Assembly: GCF_009755605.1 (NCBI RefSeq)
Contig: NZ_WPNZ01000033.1
Span: 44,021-108,020 of the forward strand
DNA from: Streptomyces typhae
GTDB taxonomy: Bacteria; Actinomycetota; Actinomycetes; Streptomycetales; Streptomycetaceae
Direction of reading: 5' to 3'
DNA length: 64,000 nucleotides
How positions within the stretch are numbered: the stretch's first letter is position 1; every line of letters begins with the position of its first letter. The notes below the pieces were generated by a model. The model saw nothing but the letters and a program-made list of their open reading frames with translations. It ran no database searches and was not told where the DNA came from. Made by a program: the position numbers and the translations under genes. Below are positions 42,162-50,980 of the stretch, in pieces.

Positions 42162-43634
42162 ATGGCCGCATCGCAAGCGACCGCAGGCAGTCGATCGAAC
42201 AACCGAGCCGCGCTGCTCACGGTGACCTGTCTCGGCCAGTTCATGGTCCTGCTCGACAACACGATCGTCGGCGCGGCGCTGCCCGACATGCAGCACCGGC
42301 TGCACACGCAGTTGACCGGTCTGCAGTGGATCGTCGACGCGTACGTACTGCTGGTCGCCATGCTGCTGCTGACCGGCGGCGTCTTCGCCGACCGGTTCGG
42401 CCGCAAGCGGGTGTACCTGACCGGTGTGGCGGTGTTCACCGCCGCGTCGCTGCTGTGCAGCCTCGCGCCCTCACTGGGCTGGCTGGTCGCCGGCCGGGTT
42501 CTCCAGGGCATCGGGGCCGCGGCGCTGAGCCCCGCCTCGCTCGCCCTGCTCGCCGCCGCGCATCCCGTGCCGCAAGAACGGATCAAGGCGATCGGGCTGT
42601 GGGCCGGACTCAGCGGCATCGGACTGGCCGCGGGCCCCGTGGCGGGCGGCGTGCTGACAGAAGCCTTCGGTTGGCCCGCCATCTTCCTGGTCAATCTGCC
42701 CATCGGCGCGATTCTGCTGCTGGTCGGCCTGCGGCATCTCGACGAGTCCCGCAACCCGAGCGCCCACGCCATCGACGTCCCGGGCACGGTGCTGTCCGTT
42801 CTGGCGGTGGGGGTACTGACCTACGGACTGATCGAGGGCGGTGTCCGCGGCTGGACGTCGCCGGTGATCCTCGGCAGCTTCGCCGCCGCGGTGATCCTCC
42901 TCGCCGCCTTCGTCGCCGTCGAGGCGCACCATTGTGCTCCGATGCTGCCGCTGGGGCTGTTCCGGCAGCGTCTGTTCACCATGTCCAACACCGCCATGGT
43001 CGTGGTGGGCTTCGCGCTCATGGGTTCGTCGTTCTTCTTCTCCCAGTTCTTCGTGTACGTCCAGGGCAGCTCGATCCTGCGCGCCGGCCTGCAGACCCTG
43101 CCGATGTCCCTCGCGATGGTGCTCGTCAGCCCGTACGCGGGCCGTCTCGCCGCCAGGTACGGCTTCCGCGTCGTCGTCACCACCGGCCTGGCCCTGGCCG
43201 GCCTTGGCCTGCTGGCGCTCGGCACGGTGCACGCCGACACCGGCTACGGGAACGTGTGGTGGCGGCTGACACTCACCGGCATCGGCTTCGCCCTGACCCT
43301 GTCCCCGCTGACGGGCGCCGCCATCCAGGCGGTCAGCCCGCAGGAAGGCGGACTCGCGTCGGGCGTCAGCAGCACCACCCGGCAGATCGGCGCGGTGCTC
43401 GGCGTGGCGCTCCTCGGAGCCGTCGTCCGCACCCGCCAGTCCGGCGGCGCCACCTTCGAAACCGGCCTCAACAGCGCCTTCCTCGCGGCCGGCTCCGTCA
43501 CCGTGGCCACCGCCGTGTTCACCGGCCTGTGGCTGACGAAGTCCCACCCAGCGGAAGCCTCCGCGGCTGCGGGGCATTCCGGGGGGTCAGATGCGGTCGC
43601 CACCGCGAACGAGGCACCTGCGGAACGCCGTTGA
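42162..43634 (+). CDS. DHA2-family (14-TM) MFS drug efflux transporter
   Basis: 490 residues. LDNTIVGAALP (motif D1), GGVFADRFGRKRVYLTG (motif A) and GLAAGPVAGGVLTEAFGWP (motif C, the antiporter motif) define an EmrB/QacA-type proton antiporter in the cytoplasmic membrane. Fourteen hydrophobic segments are expected from length and pattern. It likely exports a toxic compound and is controlled by the divergent TetR gene. Whether it serves the biosynthetic cluster 29 kb away is unknown. Confidence 0.95.
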   Translation: MAASQATAGSRSNNRAALLTVTCLGQFMVLLDNTIVGAALPDMQHRLHTQLTGLQWIVDAYVLLVAMLLLTGGVFADRFGRKRVYLTGVAVFTAASLLCSLAPSLGWLVAGRVLQGIGAAALSPASLALLAAAHPVPQERIKAIGLWAGLSGIGLAAGPVAGGVLTEAFGWPAIFLVNLPIGAILLLVGLRHLDESRNPSAHAIDVPGTVLSVLAVGVLTYGLIEGGVRGWTSPVILGSFAAAVILLAAFVAVEAHHCAPMLPLGLFRQRLFTMSNTAMVVVGFALMGSSFFFSQFFVYVQGSSILRAGLQTLPMSLAMVLVSPYAGRLAARYGFRVVVTTGLALAGLGLLALGTVHADTGYGNVWWRLTLTGIGFALTLSPLTGAAIQAVSPQEGGLASGVSSTTRQIGAVLGVALLGAVVRTRQSGGATFETGLNSAFLAAGSVTVATAVFTGLWLTKSHPAEASAAAGHSGGSDAVATANEAPAERR

Positions 43635-43817
43635 ACGCTCAAAGGACGATCGCTGTCGTGGACCGACAACGCCCCTTCTGAGACTTCTGAGACCGGTGGA
43701 GGCAGTTCGCCACCACAGATCAGTAGAGTTCCCCGCCCCATCAAGGGAGTCCGAGAGGGGTACGAGCGTCACGTCCAGCGAAATCCAGCGAATGACACAG
43801 CCAGACGCCGGCCGATA

Positions 43818-44027
43818 TCAGACCGGCAGGTCGTTGGGCAGCCCCCGGAACGACTTGCGCCGCCCCAAAGGCCGGGCCATCAGACGATCGCGCCGGTCGC
43901 GGCTGAGTGCCGCGTCACTGTTGTACGCACCTGCGAGGTTTAGGCCCAAGTCGCGATCGTGGACGCGCACCGAGCGGACCGCACCCGGGTCGTCCTCCGT
44001 GATCTCGGGATGGAACGACACGGCCAT
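43818..44027 (-). CDS. Hypothetical small basic protein (doubtful)
   Basis: 69 residues from ATG 44027, starting AVSFHPEITEDDPGAVRSVR and ending Arg-rich. It begins one base after the stop of the small frame upstream. I do not recognise it; it could be a gene remnant. Codon bias is weak, so this call is tentative. Confidence 0.3.
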   Translation of the reverse strand: MAVSFHPEITEDDPGAVRSVRVHDRDLGLNLAGAYNSDAALSRDRRDRLMARPLGRRKSFRGLPNDLPV

Positions 44028-44028
44028 G

Positions 44029-44187
44029 TCACACCCAGTGGCGGATGCCGTCGACAGCACTGAGCGCCGCGGCACGGCCGAGCTCGAACGCCGCAACGTA
44101 GACAATCTCCGCGAGCAGCAGCGGGGGCGCTGGCCGAATGCCGCTAATCAACCCACATCCTCCGGTGTTTGCTACTTGGGATGTCAT
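44029..44187 (-). CDS. Hypothetical small hydrophobic protein (doubtful)
   Basis: 52 residues from ATG 44187, with a hydrophobic stretch LLLAEIVYVAAFELGRAAAL that could form one membrane helix. Together with the 69-residue frame it would form a tiny two-gene unit divergent from the restriction enzyme. No family recognised. Confidence 0.25.
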   Translation of the reverse strand: MTSQVANTGGCGLISGIRPAPPLLLAEIVYVAAFELGRAAALSAVDGIRHWV

Positions 44188-44237
44188 GGGCATTCTATAC
44201 AGGTCTGATCGTCGGCATGGTGCGACCTGGGGGGCCG

Positions 44238-47200
44238 ATGGCAAGAGGGGACGTCTGGGCAGAAAAGGGCACGACCGAGTCGGTCGCGGGCCTCGTCGCC
44301 CGGTTCGGCCAGGAAGTCAGGGCCAAGCTGCAAGGTCCCGCAGGAGCGGTCAGCAGCAGAGAGGACACCCTGACCGCGCCGGTGGAGCAACTGCTGCGCG
44401 GTATGGCCTCGCGGCAACGCCTCAAGCTCATCGTGCACGGTCAGAGTCGCATCAAGGAACTCGGGATCCGACCCGACTTCGCCATCGCTTGCGGCGGTAG
44501 GACTATAGGGCACGTCGAGCTGAAACAGCCGGGCTCGGGGGCCGATCCGGAGAAGTGGCCGGTGAAGAGCCATGACCGCAAACAGTGGGAGAAGATCAAG
44601 GCCCTCCACAATGTGCTGTACACCGACGGATACCAGTGGGCGGTCTACCGATTCGGCGTACCGATCTGCCCGACCGGAATCCTGGTCGGAGACCTCGATT
44701 CCAGTAGTCGGCAACCCGTCGTCGCGGACGCCGGGTTCGAGCGTGCCCTCACGCGCTTCTTCCTGCCGACGCCCATCGTCCACGACAACATCGGCGAACT
44801 GGTCAAACGCATCGCGGGCATCTGCGCCCTGCTGCGTGACGATGTCACCGAACGCCTCACCCGCGAGGAGCGTGGACAGGCTCACGCCGCGTTCTCCATC
44901 CTGGCCGACAACTGGAAGGACCTGCTCTTCCCCGACGCTCGCCCGGAAGAGTTCGCGGACCAATACAGTCAGACGCTGACGTTTGCCATGCTGCTGGCTC
45001 GTCTTGAACACATTGATCTGAGCAGGCTCACGCTCCCCGAGGTCGCGGTCCGACTGGGCAAGCGGCATTCCTTGATGGGTAAGGCGCTGGCGGTGCTGAC
45101 GGACGACGCCCTCGACGATCTGAGGGGCATCATCGACCCACTGATCGACGTCGTATCGGCCGTCGCCCCAGAGATGTTCAAGGACGAGACCGGAGACGCC
45201 TACCTCCACCTGTACGAGGGCTTCCTAAGCGCCTATGACCCCGAACTGAGACGGAGGACGGGTACGTACTACACGGCTGGCGAGGTCGTCCGCTTCATGG
45301 TCGGCTTCACCGACGAGGTGCTGCGTGACCGGCTCGGCCAGGAGGACGGGTACGGAAGCGAGGACGTCACCGTCGTTGATCCGGCCATGGGCACCGGGAC
45401 CTTCCTCATCAACATCATCGGCCACGTCGCCAAGTCCCTGTCACTGAAATACGGCAGGACGCTCAAGTCCGGTCTTCTGCGGGAACTCTCGAACCGGCTA
45501 GTCGGGCTGGAGAAACAGACCGGGCCGTACGCGGTCGCCGAACTCCGTGTGCACCACGCCTTCCGGTCCCACGACGCCGACGTCACGCGCCGCCCGCCGA
45601 GGCTTCTGGTAGCCGACACACTCGACGATCCCGCCGTCGAGCACCACCTGGGCTTCATGTACGAGGCGATCGCCCGTCACCGCCGAATGGCGAACAAGAT
45701 CAAAGCGGACGAGAAGGTCATGGTGGTCATCGGTAACCCGCCCTACCTGCGGGGCGCAAAGCAATCGGGCGTCGGACGCTGGGTCACCGAAGGCAACCCC
45801 AACGGTCAGGGGCCCATCCTCGCTCGTTTCCACCCAGAGGACAACGGACGCGTCGGATATGCCCTCGACAACCTCTACGTCTACTTCTGGGCGTGGTCCA
45901 CATGGAAGGTCTTCGACCAGTTGACCGCCTCGGGAGCGCCGAAGGCTCCCAGTGGGATCGTCGCCCTCATCACCAACTCCGGGTACCTGGACAGTGAGGG
46001 CTCGGCGGGCATGCGCCACTACCTGCGCGAGGCCGCCGACGAGGGCTGGGTCATCGGCCTCTCCCCCGAGGGCGCCTACTCCGACACGCGCACCCGCGTC
46101 TTCCAGGACGTCAAGCGGGAGATCTGCATCGCCGTCTTCGTCCGCCGTGGCGCCCCGGACGTGGCTACACCAGCACGGATCTGGCGACTCGACGTCCCCG
46201 CGGGCACACGCGAGGAGAAGTTCGACTGGCTGGAAGGACTTGGTCTCGGCGGCCATCGCGACGGGACCTCCTGGCAGCCCTGCCCCCCGCAGTGGACCGC
46301 GCCCTTTCACGTCACGTCTGACTCCCAGTGGTCGGCAATGCCACCGGTTGACGCCCTGCTGCCCTGGACGAACTCCGGCAACAAGAACAATCGCACCTGG
46401 CCCGTCTCACCCAGCCGGGAGGTTCTGAACAGGCGCTGGCGCAGGCTCGTCCAGGCGCCGGCAGAGACCAAGGCGGCGCTGTTGAAGAGCACCGGAGACC
46501 GCCGACCGGACAAGCCCGAACCACCCCTGCCCGGCCAGCAGGAGAAGGGCCCCCTCGCCGAGGAGAAGGAAACGATTCCGGTCGTTGTACCGTACGGGCG
46601 AATGACCTTTGACCGTCAATACGTGATCGCGGACCGGAGAGTGATCGACCGGCCGCGGCCAGCCTTGTGGTTCGCCCACAATGACCAGCACCAGATCTAC
46701 CTGTCCGAACTGCACACGGAGTCAGGTCGCCCGGGCCCGGCGGTGAGCTTCACCGCCCTTCTGCCCGACATCCACCACTTCAAAGGCACCGAAGGCGGCC
46801 GCGTCGCCCCTCTCTACCGCCACCCCTACCGCGCTGAACCGAACGTGACTCCTGGCCTGCTGCGACTGCTCACCAAGACACAGGGCGTGACGGTCACCGC
46901 CGAGGATCTCTTCGCGTACATCGCGGGAACGGCCGGCCACAGCGGCTACACCCGCCGCTTCGCTGCGAACCTCGCCGAGCGGGGTGCCCGTATCCCTATC
47001 ACTCGCGACCCTGTTCTATGGGCGGAGGTCGTGGAAGTGGGCAGGCGCACGGTGTGGGTCCACACGTACGGCCAGCGCTTCGCCGCCCACGACAACAGTT
47101 CACCTGGATCGACCCCGAGGCTTCCCCCAGAGGAACAACCGGAATGCGTCGTCATGGTCGGAGAGGACGACGGCTTACCTGAGGACATCGCTTACGACGT

Positions 47201-47615
47201 GTCCACGCGAACTCTCACCGTGGGCACGGGCTGCATATCTCCGGTGGCACCGGAAGTCTGGAACTATCGGATCGGTGGGGTGCAGGTGATCCGCAAGTGG
47301 TTCAGCTTCCGCAAACGCAAGCCGGACGTGGAACGGCAGACGCCATTGAACGACATCCTGCCCCCGACCTGGCCTGCCCGATGGACCGTTGATCTACTCG
47401 ACCTCATCAACGCGCTCGGGCTCCTCGTAGCCCTCGAACCCCGACAGGCCCGGCTGCTGGACGCCGTGTGCAGCGGTCCGCTCATCACCACCGACGACCT
47501 ACGGGACGAGGGCATCCTGCCCGTACCTGCCTACGCGACCAAGGAACCGAAACCGCCGCGGAAGTCACGACGCACCCCTGGCCTTGATCAGGAGAGCCTC
47601 GACTTCTCGGACTGA
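44238..47615 (+). CDS. Single-chain type ISP/IIG restriction-modification enzyme
   Basis: 1125 residues. An N-terminal PD-(D/E)xK nuclease core (GIRPDFAIA, then HVELKQPGSG near residue 91) is followed by a helical domain. The gamma-class methyltransferase has motif I DPAMGTGTFL (near 380) and motif IV IGNPPYLRG (near 500). The C-terminal about 550 residues resemble the type ISP target-recognition region. A dedicated SF2 translocase domain, present in full type ISP enzymes, was not seen between nuclease and methyltransferase, so type IIG-like behaviour is possible. TTA codon at 47175-47177. ATG 44238 is preferred, with GGGGGG about 4-9 bases upstream; the frame stays open a little further up (44217, 44169). 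It is a free-standing gene. Confidence 0.9.
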   Translation: MARGDVWAEKGTTESVAGLVARFGQEVRAKLQGPAGAVSSREDTLTAPVEQLLRGMASRQRLKLIVHGQSRIKELGIRPDFAIACGGRTIGHVELKQPGSGADPEKWPVKSHDRKQWEKIKALHNVLYTDGYQWAVYRFGVPICPTGILVGDLDSSSRQPVVADAGFERALTRFFLPTPIVHDNIGELVKRIAGICALLRDDVTERLTREERGQAHAAFSILADNWKDLLFPDARPEEFADQYSQTLTFAMLLARLEHIDLSRLTLPEVAVRLGKRHSLMGKALAVLTDDALDDLRGIIDPLIDVVSAVAPEMFKDETGDAYLHLYEGFLSAYDPELRRRTGTYYTAGEVVRFMVGFTDEVLRDRLGQEDGYGSEDVTVVDPAMGTGTFLINIIGHVAKSLSLKYGRTLKSGLLRELSNRLVGLEKQTGPYAVAELRVHHAFRSHDADVTRRPPRLLVADTLDDPAVEHHLGFMYEAIARHRRMANKIKADEKVMVVIGNPPYLRGAKQSGVGRWVTEGNPNGQGPILARFHPEDNGRVGYALDNLYVYFWAWSTWKVFDQLTASGAPKAPSGIVALITNSGYLDSEGSAGMRHYLREAADEGWVIGLSPEGAYSDTRTRVFQDVKREICIAVFVRRGAPDVATPARIWRLDVPAGTREEKFDWLEGLGLGGHRDGTSWQPCPPQWTAPFHVTSDSQWSAMPPVDALLPWTNSGNKNNRTWPVSPSREVLNRRWRRLVQAPAETKAALLKSTGDRRPDKPEPPLPGQQEKGPLAEEKETIPVVVPYGRMTFDRQYVIADRRVIDRPRPALWFAHNDQHQIYLSELHTESGRPGPAVSFTALLPDIHHFKGTEGGRVAPLYRHPYRAEPNVTPGLLRLLTKTQGVTVTAEDLFAYIAGTAGHSGYTRRFAANLAERGARIPITRDPVLWAEVVEVGRRTVWVHTYGQRFAAHDNSSPGSTPRLPPEEQPECVVMVGEDDGLPEDIAYDVSTRTLTVGTGCISPVAPEVWNYRIGGVQVIRKWFSFRKRKPDVERQTPLNDILPPTWPARWTVDLLDLINALGLLVALEPRQARLLDAVCSGPLITTDDLRDEGILPVPAYATKEPKPPRKSRRTPGLDQESLDFSD

Positions 47616-47888
47616 CACCCGCCCAACCCGAGTGCCTGACGCTCGCAATATCCAAGCGAGGGCGTGTCGTACGGGCCTCGCTCGCAGGATGCGACCTGGC
47701 TTCGATCGGCGACTCCAGGCCCGCGTTCCGCATCGCGCGAGGACAAGCTCGAAGCATCATGGGGCTCGCAACTGCTCAGAACGAGCGTCGTTCGAGCGTC
47801 AAGACTCCCGAGCGACGCCGTGTCCCGCAAAATGACCTGCCGCAGGTCGAGCAGTCGACGAATACCGCGTAACCGTAGTTCAGGGGGC
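47616..47888. other. Intergenic, no gene seen
   Basis: Between the restriction enzyme stop and the displaced rumA-like 3' end. It contains a short inverted repeat GAACGA-GCG-TCGTTC at 47779-47793 and several CTCGC/GCGAG pairs (near 47640-47680), possibly transcription-terminating structure. No coding signal. Confidence 0.5.
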
Positions 47889-47939
47889 CTACTTCGCAGA
47901 CTCCGGAATCGCCACGCACTCCACATACGACGTCATCGG
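47889..47939 (-). pseudogene. Displaced 3' end of an rumA-like gene (att remnant)
   Basis: On the minus strand this reads MTSYVECVAIPESAK followed by a TAG stop, matching the C-terminus of the intact RNA methyltransferase 3 kb to the right (MTSHVECVAILEPAVKSS). The 29 bases at 47911-47939 are identical to 51012-51040 at 27 positions. Similarity stops abruptly upstream of CCGATGACG, as expected at a site-specific recombination junction. It is read as the original gene end displaced by insertion of the DNA between the two copies. Confidence 0.75.
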
Positions 47940-47990
47940 TATGACGTCGGTCCGAGCCGGTAAGGAGAGTCGGACTGGCCATGAGGACGC

Positions 47991-50267
47991 TCATCCCCAG
48001 TGTTCCTCCTGGTAGCGCAGGAGGTCATCGCCATGGAGTTGCTTGGTGGCATTGCCGACCCGGACCCAGAAGTCGGTGGCACCGTTGCCGCCCTTGGGGG
48101 GCTTGGCGAACACCGGCCTACCTGCTGCGGCAACGCTGATCTGACAGACGACGTTGCCGGAAATTTCGGGGAAGCGTATGCGGACGGTGGTCGCTGTCGG
48201 GGTCGACAGGCTGCTGTCGAGGAGTTGACGTACGAAGAGCTCGTACCCGTCGACACTGGCCTGCGACTCCAGGGTGTTGAGGTCGTTCTCGATACCGAGG
48301 ACAGTCCCGTCGTCGGCGACGCCGATGTACAGGTTTCCGCCCTCGCCGTTCAGGAAGCCGCAGACGGCCTTGACGATGTTGTGCCGCAGAGACTTTTCGG
48401 CCTGTCGGGTGTGCACGTTCCAGCGTGCGCTGGCCTTGAACTCGGTGCCCTGGGACTCGCCGGCAGCGATCATGTCGGCCGGGGTGGTCGGAATGTACGC
48501 AGGACGTTCCCCCGTGAGGGTTTCGAACGCTTCCCGCACGACCTTGGCGATCAGCTGACGCCGCCGTTCCAGGAAGGTGAAATAGTCGAGCTGCTCCCAG
48601 CCGACCGGGAGCGCGTGCCACCGTACCTGCCGCCCGAGCACTTCCGGGTCCATCGCGTTCGTGATTCTCGGCCAGTAGTCATGTGGTGCGTCGCTGTTGG
48701 ACAGTTCGTCTGCCAGCCACGTCACATACGCCATGTTGGCGATGGCATTGACTTGGCGCCGGTCGGTGATGCCCAGTCTGGCAAGCACCTTGCGATGGAA
48801 CAGGTTATCCCGGTCGACAGCCCTGGCCGGTTTGACTGATGGGTCCAGCAGATCACGGATTCGTTGGTCGCCGAGGAGCATTTCGGCGTCCAGGATGTTG
48901 AGCGCCGCCTGGTAGGCGAACAGCACCGGTGAACGCGACGAGGATGTGTCCAACCGGTTCGGCAGGGAGATGTCCCAGTAGTCGCCCGTGAAGTTCGCCG
49001 TGATGATCCGGTCGAGTTCCGCGGTGAAGGCCCGGCCGTCACCTGGCGGCAGACTGCCGATGCGTCCCAGGTCGAACTCCATCTGCGACTCGGGAGAGTT
49101 GGAGTATCGGCCGGTGGTGTGAGCCATGAAGAACCACCGTCCGATCATGGGACGGAGTTCATCGGCCGTCAAGCCGAAGTCGTGGTGTCCGATCAGCCAG
49201 ATCGTGTAGCTGTACAGAAGGGCGCTGTCGGAGGTGATCATCTTGCGGCTGCGGAAGCCGGCTGCCCTGACGCACTGGAAGAACTCGTGCCAGCTGGTCA
49301 GGTCCAGGACCTTCGTGTGCGCTTGGGCGAGTCGGTCGAACTGCTCCTGCCGTCGAGCGGCGGTGACCTTGCCGGTTGCGAGGTCCTTTCCCCGTAGGAT
49401 GCTATAGACGTGCTGCAGCCGGGCGCGCCGGAAGGCGACAGCGACGGCTACACGCAGCAGTTGGTCCGGGCTGGGATTCAGAAAAGCGTTCCGAGGGCTC
49501 GGGTCGGGGAGCCCTGCGATCACCGCGCCGCGGCTGAAGTCTTCGAGCTGGCGGCGACCCTTCTCCCAATGCACGGACATCAGGGTGAGGATGAAGTCGG
49601 ACTGGTTGAGCTTCACGCCGTCGGAGTTGATGCGCACGAAGATGTCGGCGACCTGCTCCTCATCGGCCGAAGCACCCAGCTCCACAACCTGGAAGCGGAA
49701 CTCGTGCAGGTCCCGGACCCTGTCTATGCGTTCTTCAAGCTCATCCTTGACAGTGTCCGACAACGGCTGTCCGCCGCCTTCTTCGAGCCGTTGGAAGAAC
49801 CGCCGGACGGTGGGCTTGTAACCGCCTTGAGCCCAGAGCGCGGTGATGTCCGGAATGAAGTGGGCGTCACGCTCGATTGCCGCGTCCGTGACCTCGAATG
49901 TCTGGTCTTCCGGGTGGAACGCGACGCGAATGTTGATCTCGTCGAAAGACTTAGTAACGATCTTGCGCCCGGTGAGGACAGCGAACAGGGCGGTGAGCCG
50001 CTGCTGCCCGTCAACGACCAATAGCTGCGGTGCTCGATCGTCGACTTCCGTTCCGATCTGCCGCGTACCCACTTCAGCACCGGTCTCCCAGAACATCAAG
50101 GTGCCGATCGGGTAGCCCCGATACATCGAGTCGAAGAGGTCGCGGGTCTTCGCCGCAGACCAAGCGAACGGTCGTTGAATGTCGGGGAGTCCGATACGGC
50201 CGCCTTCGATGTTCTCGATCAGGTGCCGGAGTGTGTAACCAGTGTCACGATACAAAGTGGGTGGCAC
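47991..50267 (-). CDS. DUF262 - AlbA_2/Schlafen fusion protein
   Basis: 758 residues. The N-terminal DUF262 domain shows LPDIQRPFAW, LLVVDGQQRLTALF (canonical DGQQR, near residue 85) and DIFVRINSDGVKLNQSDFIL. The middle about 300 residues are helical. From about residue 600 an AlbA_2/Schlafen-type domain appears: ESQGTEFKASARW, NIVKAVCGFLNGEGG and LYIGVADDGTVLGIE. DUF262 proteins are NTP-dependent defence factors (GmrS-like), and AlbA_2 domains bind nucleic acid, so a single-gene anti-phage function is plausible. It is the only clear gene in the segment bounded by the 29-bp repeats, without an integrase. Confidence 0.9.
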   Translation of the reverse strand: MPPTLYRDTGYTLRHLIENIEGGRIGLPDIQRPFAWSAAKTRDLFDSMYRGYPIGTLMFWETGAEVGTRQIGTEVDDRAPQLLVVDGQQRLTALFAVLTGRKIVTKSFDEINIRVAFHPEDQTFEVTDAAIERDAHFIPDITALWAQGGYKPTVRRFFQRLEEGGGQPLSDTVKDELEERIDRVRDLHEFRFQVVELGASADEEQVADIFVRINSDGVKLNQSDFILTLMSVHWEKGRRQLEDFSRGAVIAGLPDPSPRNAFLNPSPDQLLRVAVAVAFRRARLQHVYSILRGKDLATGKVTAARRQEQFDRLAQAHTKVLDLTSWHEFFQCVRAAGFRSRKMITSDSALLYSYTIWLIGHHDFGLTADELRPMIGRWFFMAHTTGRYSNSPESQMEFDLGRIGSLPPGDGRAFTAELDRIITANFTGDYWDISLPNRLDTSSSRSPVLFAYQAALNILDAEMLLGDQRIRDLLDPSVKPARAVDRDNLFHRKVLARLGITDRRQVNAIANMAYVTWLADELSNSDAPHDYWPRITNAMDPEVLGRQVRWHALPVGWEQLDYFTFLERRRQLIAKVVREAFETLTGERPAYIPTTPADMIAAGESQGTEFKASARWNVHTRQAEKSLRHNIVKAVCGFLNGEGGNLYIGVADDGTVLGIENDLNTLESQASVDGYELFVRQLLDSSLSTPTATTVRIRFPEISGNVVCQISVAAAGRPVFAKPPKGGNGATDFWVRVGNATKQLHGDDLLRYQEEHWG

Positions 50268-50980
50268 AGCCGAGGGCTCCTAATGTCCGAGGGCAACTGG
50301 CCGGCCGAAGCGGTCAGAGCGTGGGAACAACATCAGGTTTCTACCACGATGACACACCACACCGCAGGGCCAATGGCGCTCACTACAAGGACGAATGCAC
50401 GGTAGCGGGGCCCAACTACGGCGGCTTCCGAACGCCGTGGGGATGAGCCTCGCCGTAAGGTGCTTTCGTCGAGCCTCTCGCTCGGTACGTTTCGCGCAGA
50501 CCACGGTGGCGAAACGACGAACGCAGCAACAAGCACATCATGTCGACATCGGTTGACGATCATGCGCGATGAGGAGCCGGAGCGCACCTAGATGCAGCTT
50601 CCCTTCCGGTGCGATATGTCAGTAATGTCCGCGAGCTACGGGCGGTTCGGCTCGGTCGCAGCGGAGTCACATCGACGAGGCCATCATGCGCCGGCGGGTC
50701 GGCCTTCTTGACCCGGCCTCGCCTCTTGTTCAAAACGCTCCACCAGCGGTCGGAGCGTGCTGGGACTTCCGGCCTCTTCAACCAGCATGAACATGCAACA
50801 GTCGCCAGATCGTTCACGCAGGCCAGCTGTCGTCAGCCGCTCATTGCAGCAGGTCCTAGCGATCATTGGCCTCGTTCGGGGCAGCTGATCATCAGAAAAC
50901 AGCAACTCCACGCAGAGTAGCGTCGAGATGTCGCCCGCAACGCCTACACGGCACAAAATGTGCACGCACGAAACGGCAGC
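50268..50980. other. 713-bp low-G+C stretch without a convincing gene
   Basis: Upstream of the DUF262-AlbA_2 gene and downstream of rumA. G+C is visibly lower than in the core (58% by hand count for 50341-50400). Several open frames under 95 codons exist on both strands (for example 50684-50965 minus), but none has a recognisable domain, ribosome-binding site or strong codon bias. It may hold the element's promoter or recombination sequences. Confidence 0.5.

Larger units (their letters stand above)
43635..44237. other. Sparse region between efflux pump and restriction enzyme
   Basis: About 600 bp with no strongly supported gene. It contains a direct repeat TTCTGAGAC (twice near 43678-43695) and, on the minus strand, two small adjacent open frames described separately. 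Base composition is more mixed than in the flanking core genes. Confidence 0.5.

Noticed and set aside
50560..50965. Small minus-strand genes in the gap beside rumA
   Set aside because: Frames of 85-93 codons have Cys/Arg-rich, unrecognisable translations and no ribosome-binding sites.
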